The notes beneath the pieces were generated by a model that made no database searches, was not told the origin of the DNA, and saw only the letters and a list, made by a program, of their open reading frames with translations. The position numbers and the translations under genes were made by a program. 64,000 bases of DNA from Rathayibacter sp. SW19 (GTDB taxonomy: Bacteria; Actinomycetota; Actinomycetes; Actinomycetales; Microbacteriaceae), in the NCBI RefSeq assembly GCF_030866825.1, contig NZ_CP133020.1, positions 4,340,001 to 4,404,000 of the forward strand, written 5' to 3'. Below are positions 24,181-31,866 of the stretch, piece after piece. The stretch's first letter is position 1. Each line of letters starts with the position of its first letter.

Positions 24181-26013
24181 ATGACGGCATCCGATGAGAA
24201 CGGTGAGCGCCCAGCCGACACGCAGGAGGACTCACCACTGCCAGACGGCCAGCCCGCGCGGCAGCGCTCGCGGCGCCAGTTCGTTAAGGGTGCCGGCCTG
24301 GCTGCCGCCGGCGCGGTCGTCGGTGGAATCGCAGGAGGAGCGATCGGAGCGGCGATCGGCGCCTCCGCCGGTGCGCATCAGGAGACGCTGCCCGACACCC
24401 CTCTCTCTCAGACCGGCTTCCGGCGTGTACAACCACGGCAGTCGCCCGGTTTCGACCATCTCGTGGTGGTGATGTTCGAGAACCGATCATTCGACAACCT
24501 TCTCGGCTATCTCTATGACGAGACGAATCTGCCGAAAGGCGAGCATTTCAACGGACTCGCGTTCGGCGACCATAGCAACCTCGATCTGAACGGCAACGAG
24601 GTCCCGGCGTATCCATACGAGGGCGACACCGACTTCGTCATGCGTCAGCCCGCACCGGATCCGGGCGAAGAATACAACCACGTCAACGTGCAGCTGTTCA
24701 ATCACATCGACCCTGCCGTGAACGCAACACTGCACGGGGGCGACATGCTTCCGCCGTTCAACACGCCGCCGAAAGGCACGAAACCGACGATGAGCGGATT
24801 CGTGCACGACTACATCAACGACCTCAGTGTGCGGGCCGGCGTCGAGCCCGATATCGAGGACTACCGCGTCGTGATGGGCGCATTTACGCCGCAGCAACTG
24901 CCGGTGTTCTCCACCCTCGCGCAGCAGTTCGCCGTGTACGACAACTGGCACTGCGCCGTGCCATCGCAAACCTTCTGCAATCGCTCGTTCTTCCATGCGT
25001 CGACCTCGCACGGTTTCGTCACGAACACCGGCGGCCCTGAAGGCATCTCGAAATGGTTCAATCCGGGCAACAATGTGCCGACGATCTTCAACCGGCTCTC
25101 GGAGGCGAAGATCCCGTGGGCCGTGTACTTCGACGACCGGCAGCTGGTCTCGCTCACCGGGTTCATCCATGCGCCTTCGATCGAGAAATACTGGCGCACC
25201 AACTTCCGCACCATGACGCAGTTCTACGACGATGTCGAAAGCGGCAACCTGCCGGCATATTCGTTCGTCGAGCCCCGCCTGCTCTACGACCACAACGACA
25301 TGCATCCGCCGGCCGGCGTGCGATTCGCACACACCGTGGTCGACGGTGATGTGATCACCGGCGGGGCGATCTCCGACGTACGTGCGGGGGACACCTTCCT
25401 GCACGAGCTTTACTCCGCCATTCGGTCGAGTTCCAGCCAAAAGGGTTCGAACGCGCTCAACACCATGCTGCTGGTCACCTTCGATGAGCATGGCGGCATC
25501 CATGATCACGTTCCGCCGCCGGCCGCGACACCACCGGAGGAGCGCAAGAACACGGAGATGGGGTTCGGCTTCGATCGCCTCGGCGTGCGCGTGCCGGCTA
25601 TCGCGATTTCTGCGTACACCGCACGCAACACGATCATCCACGATCAGATGCACCACGCGGCCGTGATCGCGACCCTGAGTGAGCGTTTCCGCCTGAAGCG
25701 ACTGACAGCACGCGACCGAGACGCACGCACCATCAACAACGCGATCAACCTGACCTCACCGCGCCAGCCGCAGGATTGGCCTGATACCTATCCGCATTAT
25801 GTCCCCGCCAATCCCGAGTCGCGCGCGCCGGTGCCACACGGCGATGACGATCGCCCGCTCAGCCCGCCTGGTGCGGGTCTGATGGCACTGCTGGCGTCGC
25901 GCTATGATCCCGGAGAGCCAGTGCCGACGACGTATCGAGAGGCTTTCGAGATGGTCACGCGCCGTGGGCTCGGCCTTTTCGGCAGCAAGAACGGTCACGA
26001 CCGCATCGAATAG
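24181..26013 (+). CDS. Tat-exported phospholipase C/phosphoesterase-family protein
   Basis: A 610-aa enzyme of the bacterial phospholipase C / acid phosphatase (phosphoesterase) family. Twin-arginine signal SRRQFVKGAGLAAAGAVVGG at about residues 35-60, followed by a Gly/Ala-rich helix, so it is exported folded by Tat. The catalytic-domain start is FDHLVVVMFENRSFDNLLGY (Glu-Asn metal/nucleophile region), with MLLVTFDEHGGIHDHVPPP as the later metal-binding motif. The substrate may be phospholipid or another phosphodiester. The ATG at 24181 is close behind AT-rich ATATATTAGATA. The long N-terminal open frame upstream overlaps mug and is not used. Confidence 0.9.
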   Translation: MTASDENGERPADTQEDSPLPDGQPARQRSRRQFVKGAGLAAAGAVVGGIAGGAIGAAIGASAGAHQETLPDTPLSQTGFRRVQPRQSPGFDHLVVVMFENRSFDNLLGYLYDETNLPKGEHFNGLAFGDHSNLDLNGNEVPAYPYEGDTDFVMRQPAPDPGEEYNHVNVQLFNHIDPAVNATLHGGDMLPPFNTPPKGTKPTMSGFVHDYINDLSVRAGVEPDIEDYRVVMGAFTPQQLPVFSTLAQQFAVYDNWHCAVPSQTFCNRSFFHASTSHGFVTNTGGPEGISKWFNPGNNVPTIFNRLSEAKIPWAVYFDDRQLVSLTGFIHAPSIEKYWRTNFRTMTQFYDDVESGNLPAYSFVEPRLLYDHNDMHPPAGVRFAHTVVDGDVITGGAISDVRAGDTFLHELYSAIRSSSSQKGSNALNTMLLVTFDEHGGIHDHVPPPAATPPEERKNTEMGFGFDRLGVRVPAIAISAYTARNTIIHDQMHHAAVIATLSERFRLKRLTARDRDARTINNAINLTSPRQPQDWPDTYPHYVPANPESRAPVPHGDDDRPLSPPGAGLMALLASRYDPGEPVPTTYREAFEMVTRRGLGLFGSKNGHDRIE

Positions 26014-26049
26014 CACCGCGCGGTCGCGACAGCCGCGATCCCGGCTCAA

Positions 26050-26772
26050 TCAATACCCGGTGAACTCCTCGGTGCGAATGTCGTCGTCATCGACCCCTGC
26101 CTCGGCAAGCACCGTGCGCATCTGCTTGACCATACCTGCCGGACCGCACAGGTAGTAGATCGCCGCCGCCACGTCGGGGACGTATTCGGTCAGCAACGCG
26201 GCGTCGATCCGGCCCGTATGACCGGCCCAGCCGACCGCGGATGTCTCGGGCTTCGTCATCGTCGGCACGAACGTGAAATTCGCGCTGGACTCGCTGAGCC
26301 CGGTCAGTTCGTCGAGGTAGGCGGCAGCCTCCGGCCGCTTATTCGAGTAGAACAGGACGATCGAGTGGCCGGTGTGATCATGCTGGGCTTGGAGCACGAT
26401 ACTGCGTGCTGGGGTGATCCCGATGCCACCGGTCAGGAACACCGCCGGTCGAGAGATCTTGTTATGTAAAGTAAACGACCCGTACGGCGCGTCGAGTTCC
26501 ACCTCGGTGCCGATCGGCAGTTGCCCCAGCACGCGTTTGAACGCGGTGTCACGCATGCGGGTCGTGCAGGCAAGATGGTGTTCGTATGGTGCGCTCGACA
26601 GCGTGAAGCCGCGGATGTCCCCCTCTGCGTCGGTCTCAGGAGGGTCCAGCAACGTGTAATCGGCGAACTGCCCAGCCTTGAATTCGAAGCCATCGGGCTT
26701 CTCGAAGTGGAAAGACATCGTCCCCTCTGCGACCTGGATCTTCTTGGCCAGCCTGACTCTGGGCAGTGACAC
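26050..26772 (-). CDS. Ferredoxin-NADP reductase-like FAD/NAD-binding flavoprotein
   Basis: A 240-aa single-chain FNR-fold protein: FAD domain (FEFKAGQFADYTL, GFTLSSAPYEHH with the Arg-replaced R-x-Y/T-S motif, and LGQLPIGTEVELDAPYGSF) and NAD(P) domain (FLTGGIGITPARSIV; C-terminal YYLCGPAGMVKQM and EFTGY). There is no iron-sulfur domain, so it must work with a separate electron carrier. GTG at 26772 has the SD gaggg. A tandem repeat lies immediately upstream in its promoter. Confidence 0.9.
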   Translation of the reverse strand: MSLPRVRLAKKIQVAEGTMSFHFEKPDGFEFKAGQFADYTLLDPPETDAEGDIRGFTLSSAPYEHHLACTTRMRDTAFKRVLGQLPIGTEVELDAPYGSFTLHNKISRPAVFLTGGIGITPARSIVLQAQHDHTGHSIVLFYSNKRPEAAAYLDELTGLSESSANFTFVPTMTKPETSAVGWAGHTGRIDAALLTEYVPDVAAAIYYLCGPAGMVKQMRTVLAEAGVDDDDIRTEEFTGY

Positions 26773-26788
26773 GGATATCCCTCTTTCT

Positions 26789-26865
26789 GATCTGTTCTGA
26801 TCCAGATCTGTTCTGATCCAGATCTGTTCTGATCCAGATCAGATCTGGGTCAGATCTGTTCTGGA
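26789..26865. repeat. 16-bp tandem repeat in the promoter of the flavoprotein gene
   Basis: Three perfect consecutive copies of GATCTGTTCTGATCCA at 26789-26804, 26805-26820 and 26821-26836, then two degenerate units to about 26865. Each unit contains GATC half-sites and TGATCCAGATC-type inverted symmetry across unit borders. It lies 17 bp upstream of the start at 26772. Confidence 0.9.
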
Positions 26866-26897
26866 CCTGTTGCCTTACGTTCCGGCGCACCAGTGCG

Positions 26898-27425
26898 CTA
26901 CGCGCGGCCTGCGATGCCGGTGCGAAGCCTGGAGTAGTGGCGCTGCGCCTTCGCGCGGTTTCCGCATCCAGCCATCGAGCACCACCGACGACGTCCGGTC
27001 GTGTCGTGGAAATACAGCACACACGACGGATGCTCACACTGGCGGATGTTGTCTGGCCCAGCCCCGCGCAACCGCAGATAGTCCTGCGCAGCCTGCCAGG
27101 CCGGCCGCCACGACTCGTCTGCGAACACAGGCAGGTGCCGCACCTCGCCGTCAAGGATGCTATCGACCACGAGTGCACGCGCGAGGATTGAATTCAGTCG
27201 CTCCTCAGCACCGGGCTGGTTGTCGAAGATGCTCTCTAACGTGGAGCGCGTGTAGACGAGAGCACTGCGCATCCGCTCGTCCGGCTGAACGTCGATGCTG
27301 CATTCGGCCAACCATTGGACGAGCCCTGGCAAAGTTGCCAGCAGGTCGTACTCCTCGCCGGCTCGATGCCAGCGGGTATTCACGAGATCGACGGCAAGCG
27401 GCTCACCAGTCAAAGGTCGTTCCAT
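26898..27425 (-). CDS. CGNR zinc-finger (ABATE domain) transcriptional regulator-like protein
   Basis: A 175-aa protein with an N-terminal ABATE domain (GEPLAVDLVNTRWH) and a C-terminal CGNR zinc finger: ligands in CEHPSCVLYFHD and RRRWCSMAGCGNRAKAQRHY, with the signature C-G-N-R. Such proteins are thought to bind DNA and small ligands. Start from TAGAAT-N6-ATG (leaderless). It is divergent from the VOC/PNPOx genes, which are probable targets. Confidence 0.9.
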   Translation of the reverse strand: MERPLTGEPLAVDLVNTRWHRAGEEYDLLATLPGLVQWLAECSIDVQPDERMRSALVYTRSTLESIFDNQPGAEERLNSILARALVVDSILDGEVRHLPVFADESWRPAWQAAQDYLRLRGAGPDNIRQCEHPSCVLYFHDTTGRRRWCSMAGCGNRAKAQRHYSRLRTGIAGRA

Positions 27426-27600
27426 GTTCTGATTCTAACTTATGCGGATATCATTTCAAGTTACTTTTCGTATGACTATTTGCCAGCGCCTTGCACTAGT
27501 GCAATGAATATCTACCCACACATCATCACTTGAATAGTTAGGCAAAAGGAGAGACAATCGCAATTGACGGCATCGTAGGCCGATGCCGGAAAGGGCAGTC
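27426..27600. promoter_or_regulatory. AT-rich divergent promoter region with a perfect palindrome
   Basis: About 175 bp between the CGNR gene and the VOC gene, clearly more AT-rich than its surroundings. It holds TAGAAT (27432-27437, minus strand, -10 of the CGNR gene) and the perfect 14-bp palindrome TTGCACTAGTGCAA at 27491-27504, a candidate operator. Confidence 0.55.
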
Positions 27601-28074
27601 ATGACCACATCCACCATCACCCCTACGCTCACGTCGTTGCAGACGGGTCACGTCGCGCTGAACGTCTCCGAGCTCGAGCGTTCGAAGGCCTTCTATCAGC
27701 GCCTGCTTGGGCTGAGCATCGCCAGGGAAGGCACAGACGAGGGCCGACGCTGGGTTTTCCTGGGCCGTGACGGTCGATTGGTGCTCACGCTCTTCCAGCA
27801 GAGCTCCGGGCGATTCAGTACGTCGACACCTGGCCTGCACCACCTGTCCTTCCAGGTGGAGAACATGGATCAGGTTCGCGCCGCCGAGGTGATCGCCCAT
27901 GAATTGAATGCCCCGTTCTTCCACGACAGCATCGTGGCTCACTCGGAAGGGTCCAACTCCGGTGGCATCTTCTTCGCCGACCCCGACGGCATCCGGCTGG
28001 AGATCTTCGCCCCAAGCGGCGCAGAGGAAAGTCCCGCGCCCAGCGGTGAAGCACCGACCTGTGGATTCTTCTGA
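27601..28074 (+). CDS. VOC superfamily protein (glyoxalase/dioxygenase type)
   Basis: A 157-aa VOC protein; motifs LQTGHVALNVSELERSKAFY (first His), TPGLHHLSFQVEN (second His) and DPDGIRLEIFAP (Glu) give the usual three metal ligands, as in catechol dioxygenase or fosfomycin-resistance-like enzymes. The C-terminus ends in APTCGFF. The ATG at 27601 is preferred (ggaaagg SD); an ATG at 27583 is also open. It is followed 84 bp later by the PNPOx-family gene, with a CGNR regulator divergent. Confidence 0.85.
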   Translation: MTTSTITPTLTSLQTGHVALNVSELERSKAFYQRLLGLSIAREGTDEGRRWVFLGRDGRLVLTLFQQSSGRFSTSTPGLHHLSFQVENMDQVRAAEVIAHELNAPFFHDSIVAHSEGSNSGGIFFADPDGIRLEIFAPSGAEESPAPSGEAPTCGFF

Positions 28075-28158
28075 ACCCAACACATCCAGTGACAGCCGCG
28101 ACATGTGACGACCCTGGCGCAGGCGTGACTCGGGCCGCGAAGACTCGGACCAGTCGCG

Positions 28159-29070
28159 ATGAGTGAGGTATTCCATTCCGGCGAACTGGCCGTGCAAGAG
28201 CGCGCCGGAAGGAGTTCTGGCGCGGTCATTCGCAAGTCGATTCCCGAAATCGCCGCGGATTTCCTGGTCACACGGCCTGCCGTCGTGATCGCCGGCCATG
28301 ACCGCGACGCGCGGATGTGGGCGACCATGCTCACCGGTACGCCTGGATTCATGCAGGCGCCAGACCCGCGCATCATGGTCGTGCACGCAATGCCGCTGCC
28401 CAGCGACCCGCTTGCGCCACTGGTCGCGCGGGGTGGCGAGACCGGTACGATCCTGTGGGATAGCCACGGCAGGATGCGCGTGAACGGGCTTCTGGAGCCG
28501 CGATCCGACGGCTTCGCCATCGACACGGCGCAGGTGTACTCGAACTGTGGGCGCTATATCTCCCGTCGACAGCCGTTGCCGGAACCGGACCGCGAACCGG
28601 GCCGCACTTTCGAGACCGAAAGCACCGTCGAGACGGGCACCACATTGTCGGCCGCCCAGATGGAGATGATCGGCGCGGCTGACACGTTCTTCATCGGCAC
28701 GTCGCATCCGGATGGCCCGGCTGACGCCTCACACCGAGGCGGCAATCCGGGATTCGTTGTGGTGGACTCCCCCCAGACGCTCCGCTGGCCGGACTACAAC
28801 GGCAACGCGATGTTCATGACGTTGGGCAACATCACGCTCAACCCCCGCGTGGGTCTGCTCTTTCCCGATTGGGCCACGGGCGGGCTGCTGCAGGTGTCGG
28901 GGCGGGCGCGCGTGAACTGGGACCCGGCCGCAGCAGCGACGCTCCCCGGGGCCGAGCGCATCGTCGAGCTGACCGTCGACGCGGTGCAGCAGACTCGGCG
29001 CGCGCTGCGCACCAGCTGGAGTCCTGCGACGCTCAGTCGCTACAACCCGAGGTCGCGCAGTTCTGGGTGA
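28159..29070 (+). CDS. Pyridoxamine 5'-phosphate oxidase-family (FMN-binding split barrel) protein
   Basis: A 303-aa flavin split-barrel protein of the large, two-domain PNPOx-like group. The second half shows the family pattern FIGTSHPDGPADASHRGGNP, GFVVVDSPQTLRWPDYNGNA and NPRVGLLFPDWATGGLLQVSG. FMN or a related flavin is the expected cofactor; the substrate is unknown. Its 3' end overlaps the convergent DUF1348 gene by 31 bp. It probably forms a unit with the VOC gene upstream. Confidence 0.85.
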   Translation: MSEVFHSGELAVQERAGRSSGAVIRKSIPEIAADFLVTRPAVVIAGHDRDARMWATMLTGTPGFMQAPDPRIMVVHAMPLPSDPLAPLVARGGETGTILWDSHGRMRVNGLLEPRSDGFAIDTAQVYSNCGRYISRRQPLPEPDREPGRTFETESTVETGTTLSAAQMEMIGAADTFFIGTSHPDGPADASHRGGNPGFVVVDSPQTLRWPDYNGNAMFMTLGNITLNPRVGLLFPDWATGGLLQVSGRARVNWDPAAAATLPGAERIVELTVDAVQQTRRALRTSWSPATLSRYNPRSRSSG

Positions 29071-29513
29071 TCCTTCGGGCGCGGGCCGGAAGCATCCCAG
29101 TGGTATTTGCGCTCCGACTCAGCGATCGGAACGTCGTTGATGCTGGCATGCCGCACCAGCATCCGGCCGTCCGGGTTGAACTCCCAGTACTCGTTGCCGA
29201 ATGAGCGGAACCACTGCCCGGACGCGTCGTGCGACTCATAGGCGAACCGCACGGCGATGCGATTGTCGCCAAACAACCACATCTCTTTGATCAGCCGGTA
29301 GTCGAGTTCGCGCTCCCACTTACCGCGCAGGAACTCGATGATCGCGGGCCTGCCGACGACGAACTGATCACGATTGCGCCACCGACTGTCGATCGAATAG
29401 CCCCCGGCAACACGCTCCGCATCGCGCGTGTTCCAAGCGTTCTCAGCAAGGCGCACCTTCTCGATCGCGCTCTCGCGAGTGAAAGGCGGCAGTGGCGGAC
29501 GTGACTCTTCCAT
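29040..29513 (-). CDS. DUF1348 (NTF2/SnoaL-like) family protein
   Basis: A 157-aa NTF2-like cone-fold protein with nearly the whole DUF1348 signature: ESAIEKVRLAENAWNTRD, SRWRNRDQFVVGR, YRLIKEMWLFGDNRIAVRFA and ASINDVPIAESERKY. Function is unknown despite wide distribution. Start is ATG at 29513 (ggaa about 8 nt upstream) or 29525. The last 31 bp overlap the convergent PNPOx gene. Confidence 0.9.
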   Translation of the reverse strand: MEESRPPLPPFTRESAIEKVRLAENAWNTRDAERVAGGYSIDSRWRNRDQFVVGRPAIIEFLRGKWERELDYRLIKEMWLFGDNRIAVRFAYESHDASGQWFRSFGNEYWEFNPDGRMLVRHASINDVPIAESERKYHWDASGPRPKDHPELRDLGL

Positions 29514-29600
29514 GTTCAATTCCATTCCTGTGTCTGTTCCATTCCCCGGTTTACACCGTGCGGAGCGCGTCTTACGAACTCGTGCGCCTTTTCGCGTGCG

Positions 29601-29643
29601 GTGCGCCACTTCGACTGGCGCACCGCGCCTCATGTGGCGCACC
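29601..29643. repeat. Inverted repeat, diverged copy 3 of the hairpin family
   Basis: Arms gtgcgcca (29601-29608) and tggcgcac (29616-29623) followed by a further gtggcgcaccgcg. Shares gtgcgccactt and tggcgcaccgcg with copy 1 (707-748). Lies between the DUF1348 gene and sufU. Confidence 0.6.
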
Positions 29644-29714
29644 GCGATCGCATGCCTGGTTCGTGCGACGACGGCTGCGGAGCAATCCTCGCGCTCCCGG
29701 CGTAGGCTGAAATC

Positions 29715-29762
29715 ATGTTCACCGTTGAACTTCTTGCCGTGCGAACCGGGAGCACACCGTGA
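29715..29762 (+). CDS. Possible 15-aa leader ORF coupled to sufU
   Basis: ATG at 29715 stands exactly 6 nt after a -10 box TAGGCT (29703-29708), the leaderless pattern. The frame MFTVELLAVRTGSTP ends in TGA overlapping the sufU GTG by 4 bp (GTGA). It looks like the real 5' end of the transcript and may feed ribosomes into sufU. Confidence 0.5.
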   Translation: MFTVELLAVRTGSTP

Positions 29763-30208
29763 CCGATACCAGCACGACTGCCCTTTACCAGCAGGTCATC
29801 ATGGATCACGCCCGCGAGCGCCACGGCGCCGGGCTGCAGGACACAGCTGCGGCAACTGCCCACCAAATCAACCCGACGTGCGGTGACGAAGTCACCGTGC
29901 AGGTGCACCTCAATGCCACGGGCGAGGCAATCGAATCGCTGAGCTGGGATGGCATGGGCTGCTCGATCTCGCAAGCATCCGTTTCCATGCTCCACGACCT
30001 TGTTCCCGGCATGACCACAGGCGACGTCACGACGCGCATCGCGGCCTTCCGTGCGATGATCCATTCGCAGGGAGCCGACGAGGGCGACCCGGAGTTACTC
30101 GGTGACGCCGTCGCACTGAGCGGCGTCTCGCGCTACGTCGCGCGGGTCAAGTGCGCCATGCTCGGCTGGGTCGCCCTGGAAGGGGCATTGGGCGAGCTCA
30201 GCGCATGA
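29759..30208 (+). CDS. sufU: SufU-type Fe-S cluster assembly protein
   Basis: A 149-aa zinc-containing SufU protein that takes persulfide sulfur from the cysteine desulfurase SufS. Ligand/catalytic motifs: NPTCGDEV (Cys, Asp), WDGMGCSISQAS (Cys) and RVKCAMLGW (Cys). GTG at 29759 has ggga(g) about 6 nt upstream. In many Gram-positive bacteria sufU follows sufS in a suf operon, but here it stands apart from any suf gene in the window. Confidence 0.92.
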   Translation: MTDTSTTALYQQVIMDHARERHGAGLQDTAAATAHQINPTCGDEVTVQVHLNATGEAIESLSWDGMGCSISQASVSMLHDLVPGMTTGDVTTRIAAFRAMIHSQGADEGDPELLGDAVALSGVSRYVARVKCAMLGWVALEGALGELSA

Positions 30209-30238
30209 CGAACGCAACAGTATGACGGAAACGACAGC

Positions 30239-30916
30239 ATGACGGATGCGATCGGGCTGCTGCTGGCTGCGGGCGCCGGTCGGCGCATGGGGCTGCCCAA
30301 AGCACTCGTCGAGGGTGCAGACGGACTCCCGTGGGCAGTCAGCGCCGCCCGAACCCTGTCGAACGGCGGATGCGCCGAGGTGGTCATTGTGATCGGTGCA
30401 GCCGCGCCCGCTGTGCGTGCGCTGCTGGCCGACGAGCCGGTGACCATTGTCGAAGCATCCGATTGGGAAGAGGGGATGGGTGCATCGCTGCGCGCAGCGC
30501 TCGGCGCCATCGCCACACGCCACGCTGCCGCGGCACTCGTTCACCTGGTCGATCTGCCGGATGTCGGAGCTGAGGTCATCCGCCGCGTCCTCAGCCACGC
30601 GGAACCCGGCGTCCTGGCGCGCGCGTCATACCGAGCCGGCGGCAAAACCGGCGCCAAAGCCGGCGCCAAAATCGGTGCACGGGCTCGCGGCGGTGCCGGC
30701 GATCCTGCACGAGGGCATCCGGTGTTGCTGGGCAGAGATCACTGGGCCGCGATCGCCGCCGAATGCTCCGGCGACCACGGTGCGCGCGCCTACCTGGCGC
30801 GCCACGACGTGCTCGAGGTCGACTGCTCTGACCTTGCCGGCGGAGCCGACGTCGACACGCGTGCCGATGATGACGTGGATGCCCGCAGCCCGATCCTTCC
30901 TAAGCTGGGGCAATGA
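30239..30916 (+). CDS. mocA: Molybdenum cofactor nucleotidyltransferase-like protein (MocA/MobA type)
   Basis: A 225-aa NTP-transferase fold protein: AIGLLLAAGAGRRMGLPKALV is the nucleotide-binding loop and VHLVDLPDVG the metal-binding Asp motif. In this setting, next to molybdenum-hydroxylase genes, it most likely makes the cytosine dinucleotide form of Moco used by CoxL/XDH-type enzymes. The stretch GGKTGAKAGAKIGARARGG is a Gly/Ala/Lys repeat (nucleotide repeats at about 30640-30690), an odd insertion in an otherwise normal fold. Overlaps coxD by 4 bp. Confidence 0.87.
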   Translation: MTDAIGLLLAAGAGRRMGLPKALVEGADGLPWAVSAARTLSNGGCAEVVIVIGAAAPAVRALLADEPVTIVEASDWEEGMGASLRAALGAIATRHAAAALVHLVDLPDVGAEVIRRVLSHAEPGVLARASYRAGGKTGAKAGAKIGARARGGAGDPARGHPVLLGRDHWAAIAAECSGDHGARAYLARHDVLEVDCSDLAGGADVDTRADDDVDARSPILPKLGQ

Positions 30917-31851
30917 GCACTGCAGCAATGAACGCGGGAGCAACAAGCACCGTAGCAACAAGCACCGTAGCTTCAGCCCAGGACGTCAGCACTCGCCTGC
31001 GATCCGTCGGCTACCTGGCCGACGAAGGGCTCGCCACCGTTACCTATCTCGCGTTGGCAATGCAGCGACCCCTGCTGCTGGAAGGCGAGCCCGGCACCGG
31101 CAAGACCGCGCTGGCCGAAGCGCTGTCGCAATCGCTGGACATTCCGCTGATCCGCCTGCAGTGCTACGAGGGCATCGACTCGACGCAGGCGCTCTACGAC
31201 TGGGATTTCACCCGTCAGATCCTGCACCTTCGCACCGTCGAGGCGGCCGGTGCCGCACAGGACGGCACCACATTGGATACCGCAGCACTCGAACAATCAC
31301 TGTTCGACGAGCGTTTCCTGTTGGCGCGCCCCATCCTGCGCGCTCTGCGTGAGGCTCCCGTCGTGTTGCTCGTCGATGAGATCGACCGTGCCGACGACGA
31401 GTTCGAAGCGTTCCTGCTCGAGGTGCTGTCGACGAATCAGGTGACAATTCCAGAACTCGGTACGATCACCGCGGCCGTGCCGCCCATCGTCGTGCTGACC
31501 TCCAATCGCACGCGCGAACTGCACGACGCGCTCAAACGCCGCTGCCTCTATCACTGGATCGAGCATCCGGGCTTGGCTCGCGAGGTCGAGATACTCCGAA
31601 CCCGGCTTCCCGAAGTGGACGAGCGGCTGGCAGAGCAGGTCGCCACCATCGTGCAGGAGCTGCGGCTGCGCGGTGAAATGCTGAAGCCCCCCGGGGTCGC
31701 CGAAACCCTCGACTGGGCACGCGCCCTGCACCAACTCGGCGTGAGTGAACTCGACCTTGAATCGGCCGCGGCCACCATCGGCGCGGTCTGCAAGTACCGC
31801 GAAGACACCGAGCGCGTGCGATCGGCGCTGGATACCATGCTGACGGTCTGA
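30913..31851 (+). CDS. coxD: MoxR-family AAA+ ATPase, CoxD-like
   Basis: A 312-aa MoxR-type AAA+ ATPase: Walker A LLLEGEPGTGKTALAEAL, Walker B VVLLVDEIDRADDEFEAFLL, sensor 1 IVVLTSNRTRELHD. CoxD proteins act in inserting or maturing the Mo-Cu/Mo active site of CO dehydrogenase-type enzymes together with the VWA protein CoxE. The N-terminus has a short repeat (ATSTVATSTVAS). The ATG overlaps mocA but is also preceded by TAAGCT-N6, so an internal leaderless promoter is likely. Confidence 0.92.
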   Translation: MSTAAMNAGATSTVATSTVASAQDVSTRLRSVGYLADEGLATVTYLALAMQRPLLLEGEPGTGKTALAEALSQSLDIPLIRLQCYEGIDSTQALYDWDFTRQILHLRTVEAAGAAQDGTTLDTAALEQSLFDERFLLARPILRALREAPVVLLVDEIDRADDEFEAFLLEVLSTNQVTIPELGTITAAVPPIVVLTSNRTRELHDALKRRCLYHWIEHPGLAREVEILRTRLPEVDERLAEQVATIVQELRLRGEMLKPPGVAETLDWARALHQLGVSELDLESAAATIGAVCKYREDTERVRSALDTMLTV

Positions 31852-31866
31852 GATAACGGGCGTGCG

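Noticed and set aside
24487..25656. 389-codon minus-strand open frame under the phospholipase C gene
   Set aside because: Antisense shadow; composition is Arg/His/Val-rich with no family pattern, and the plus-strand protein is convincing.
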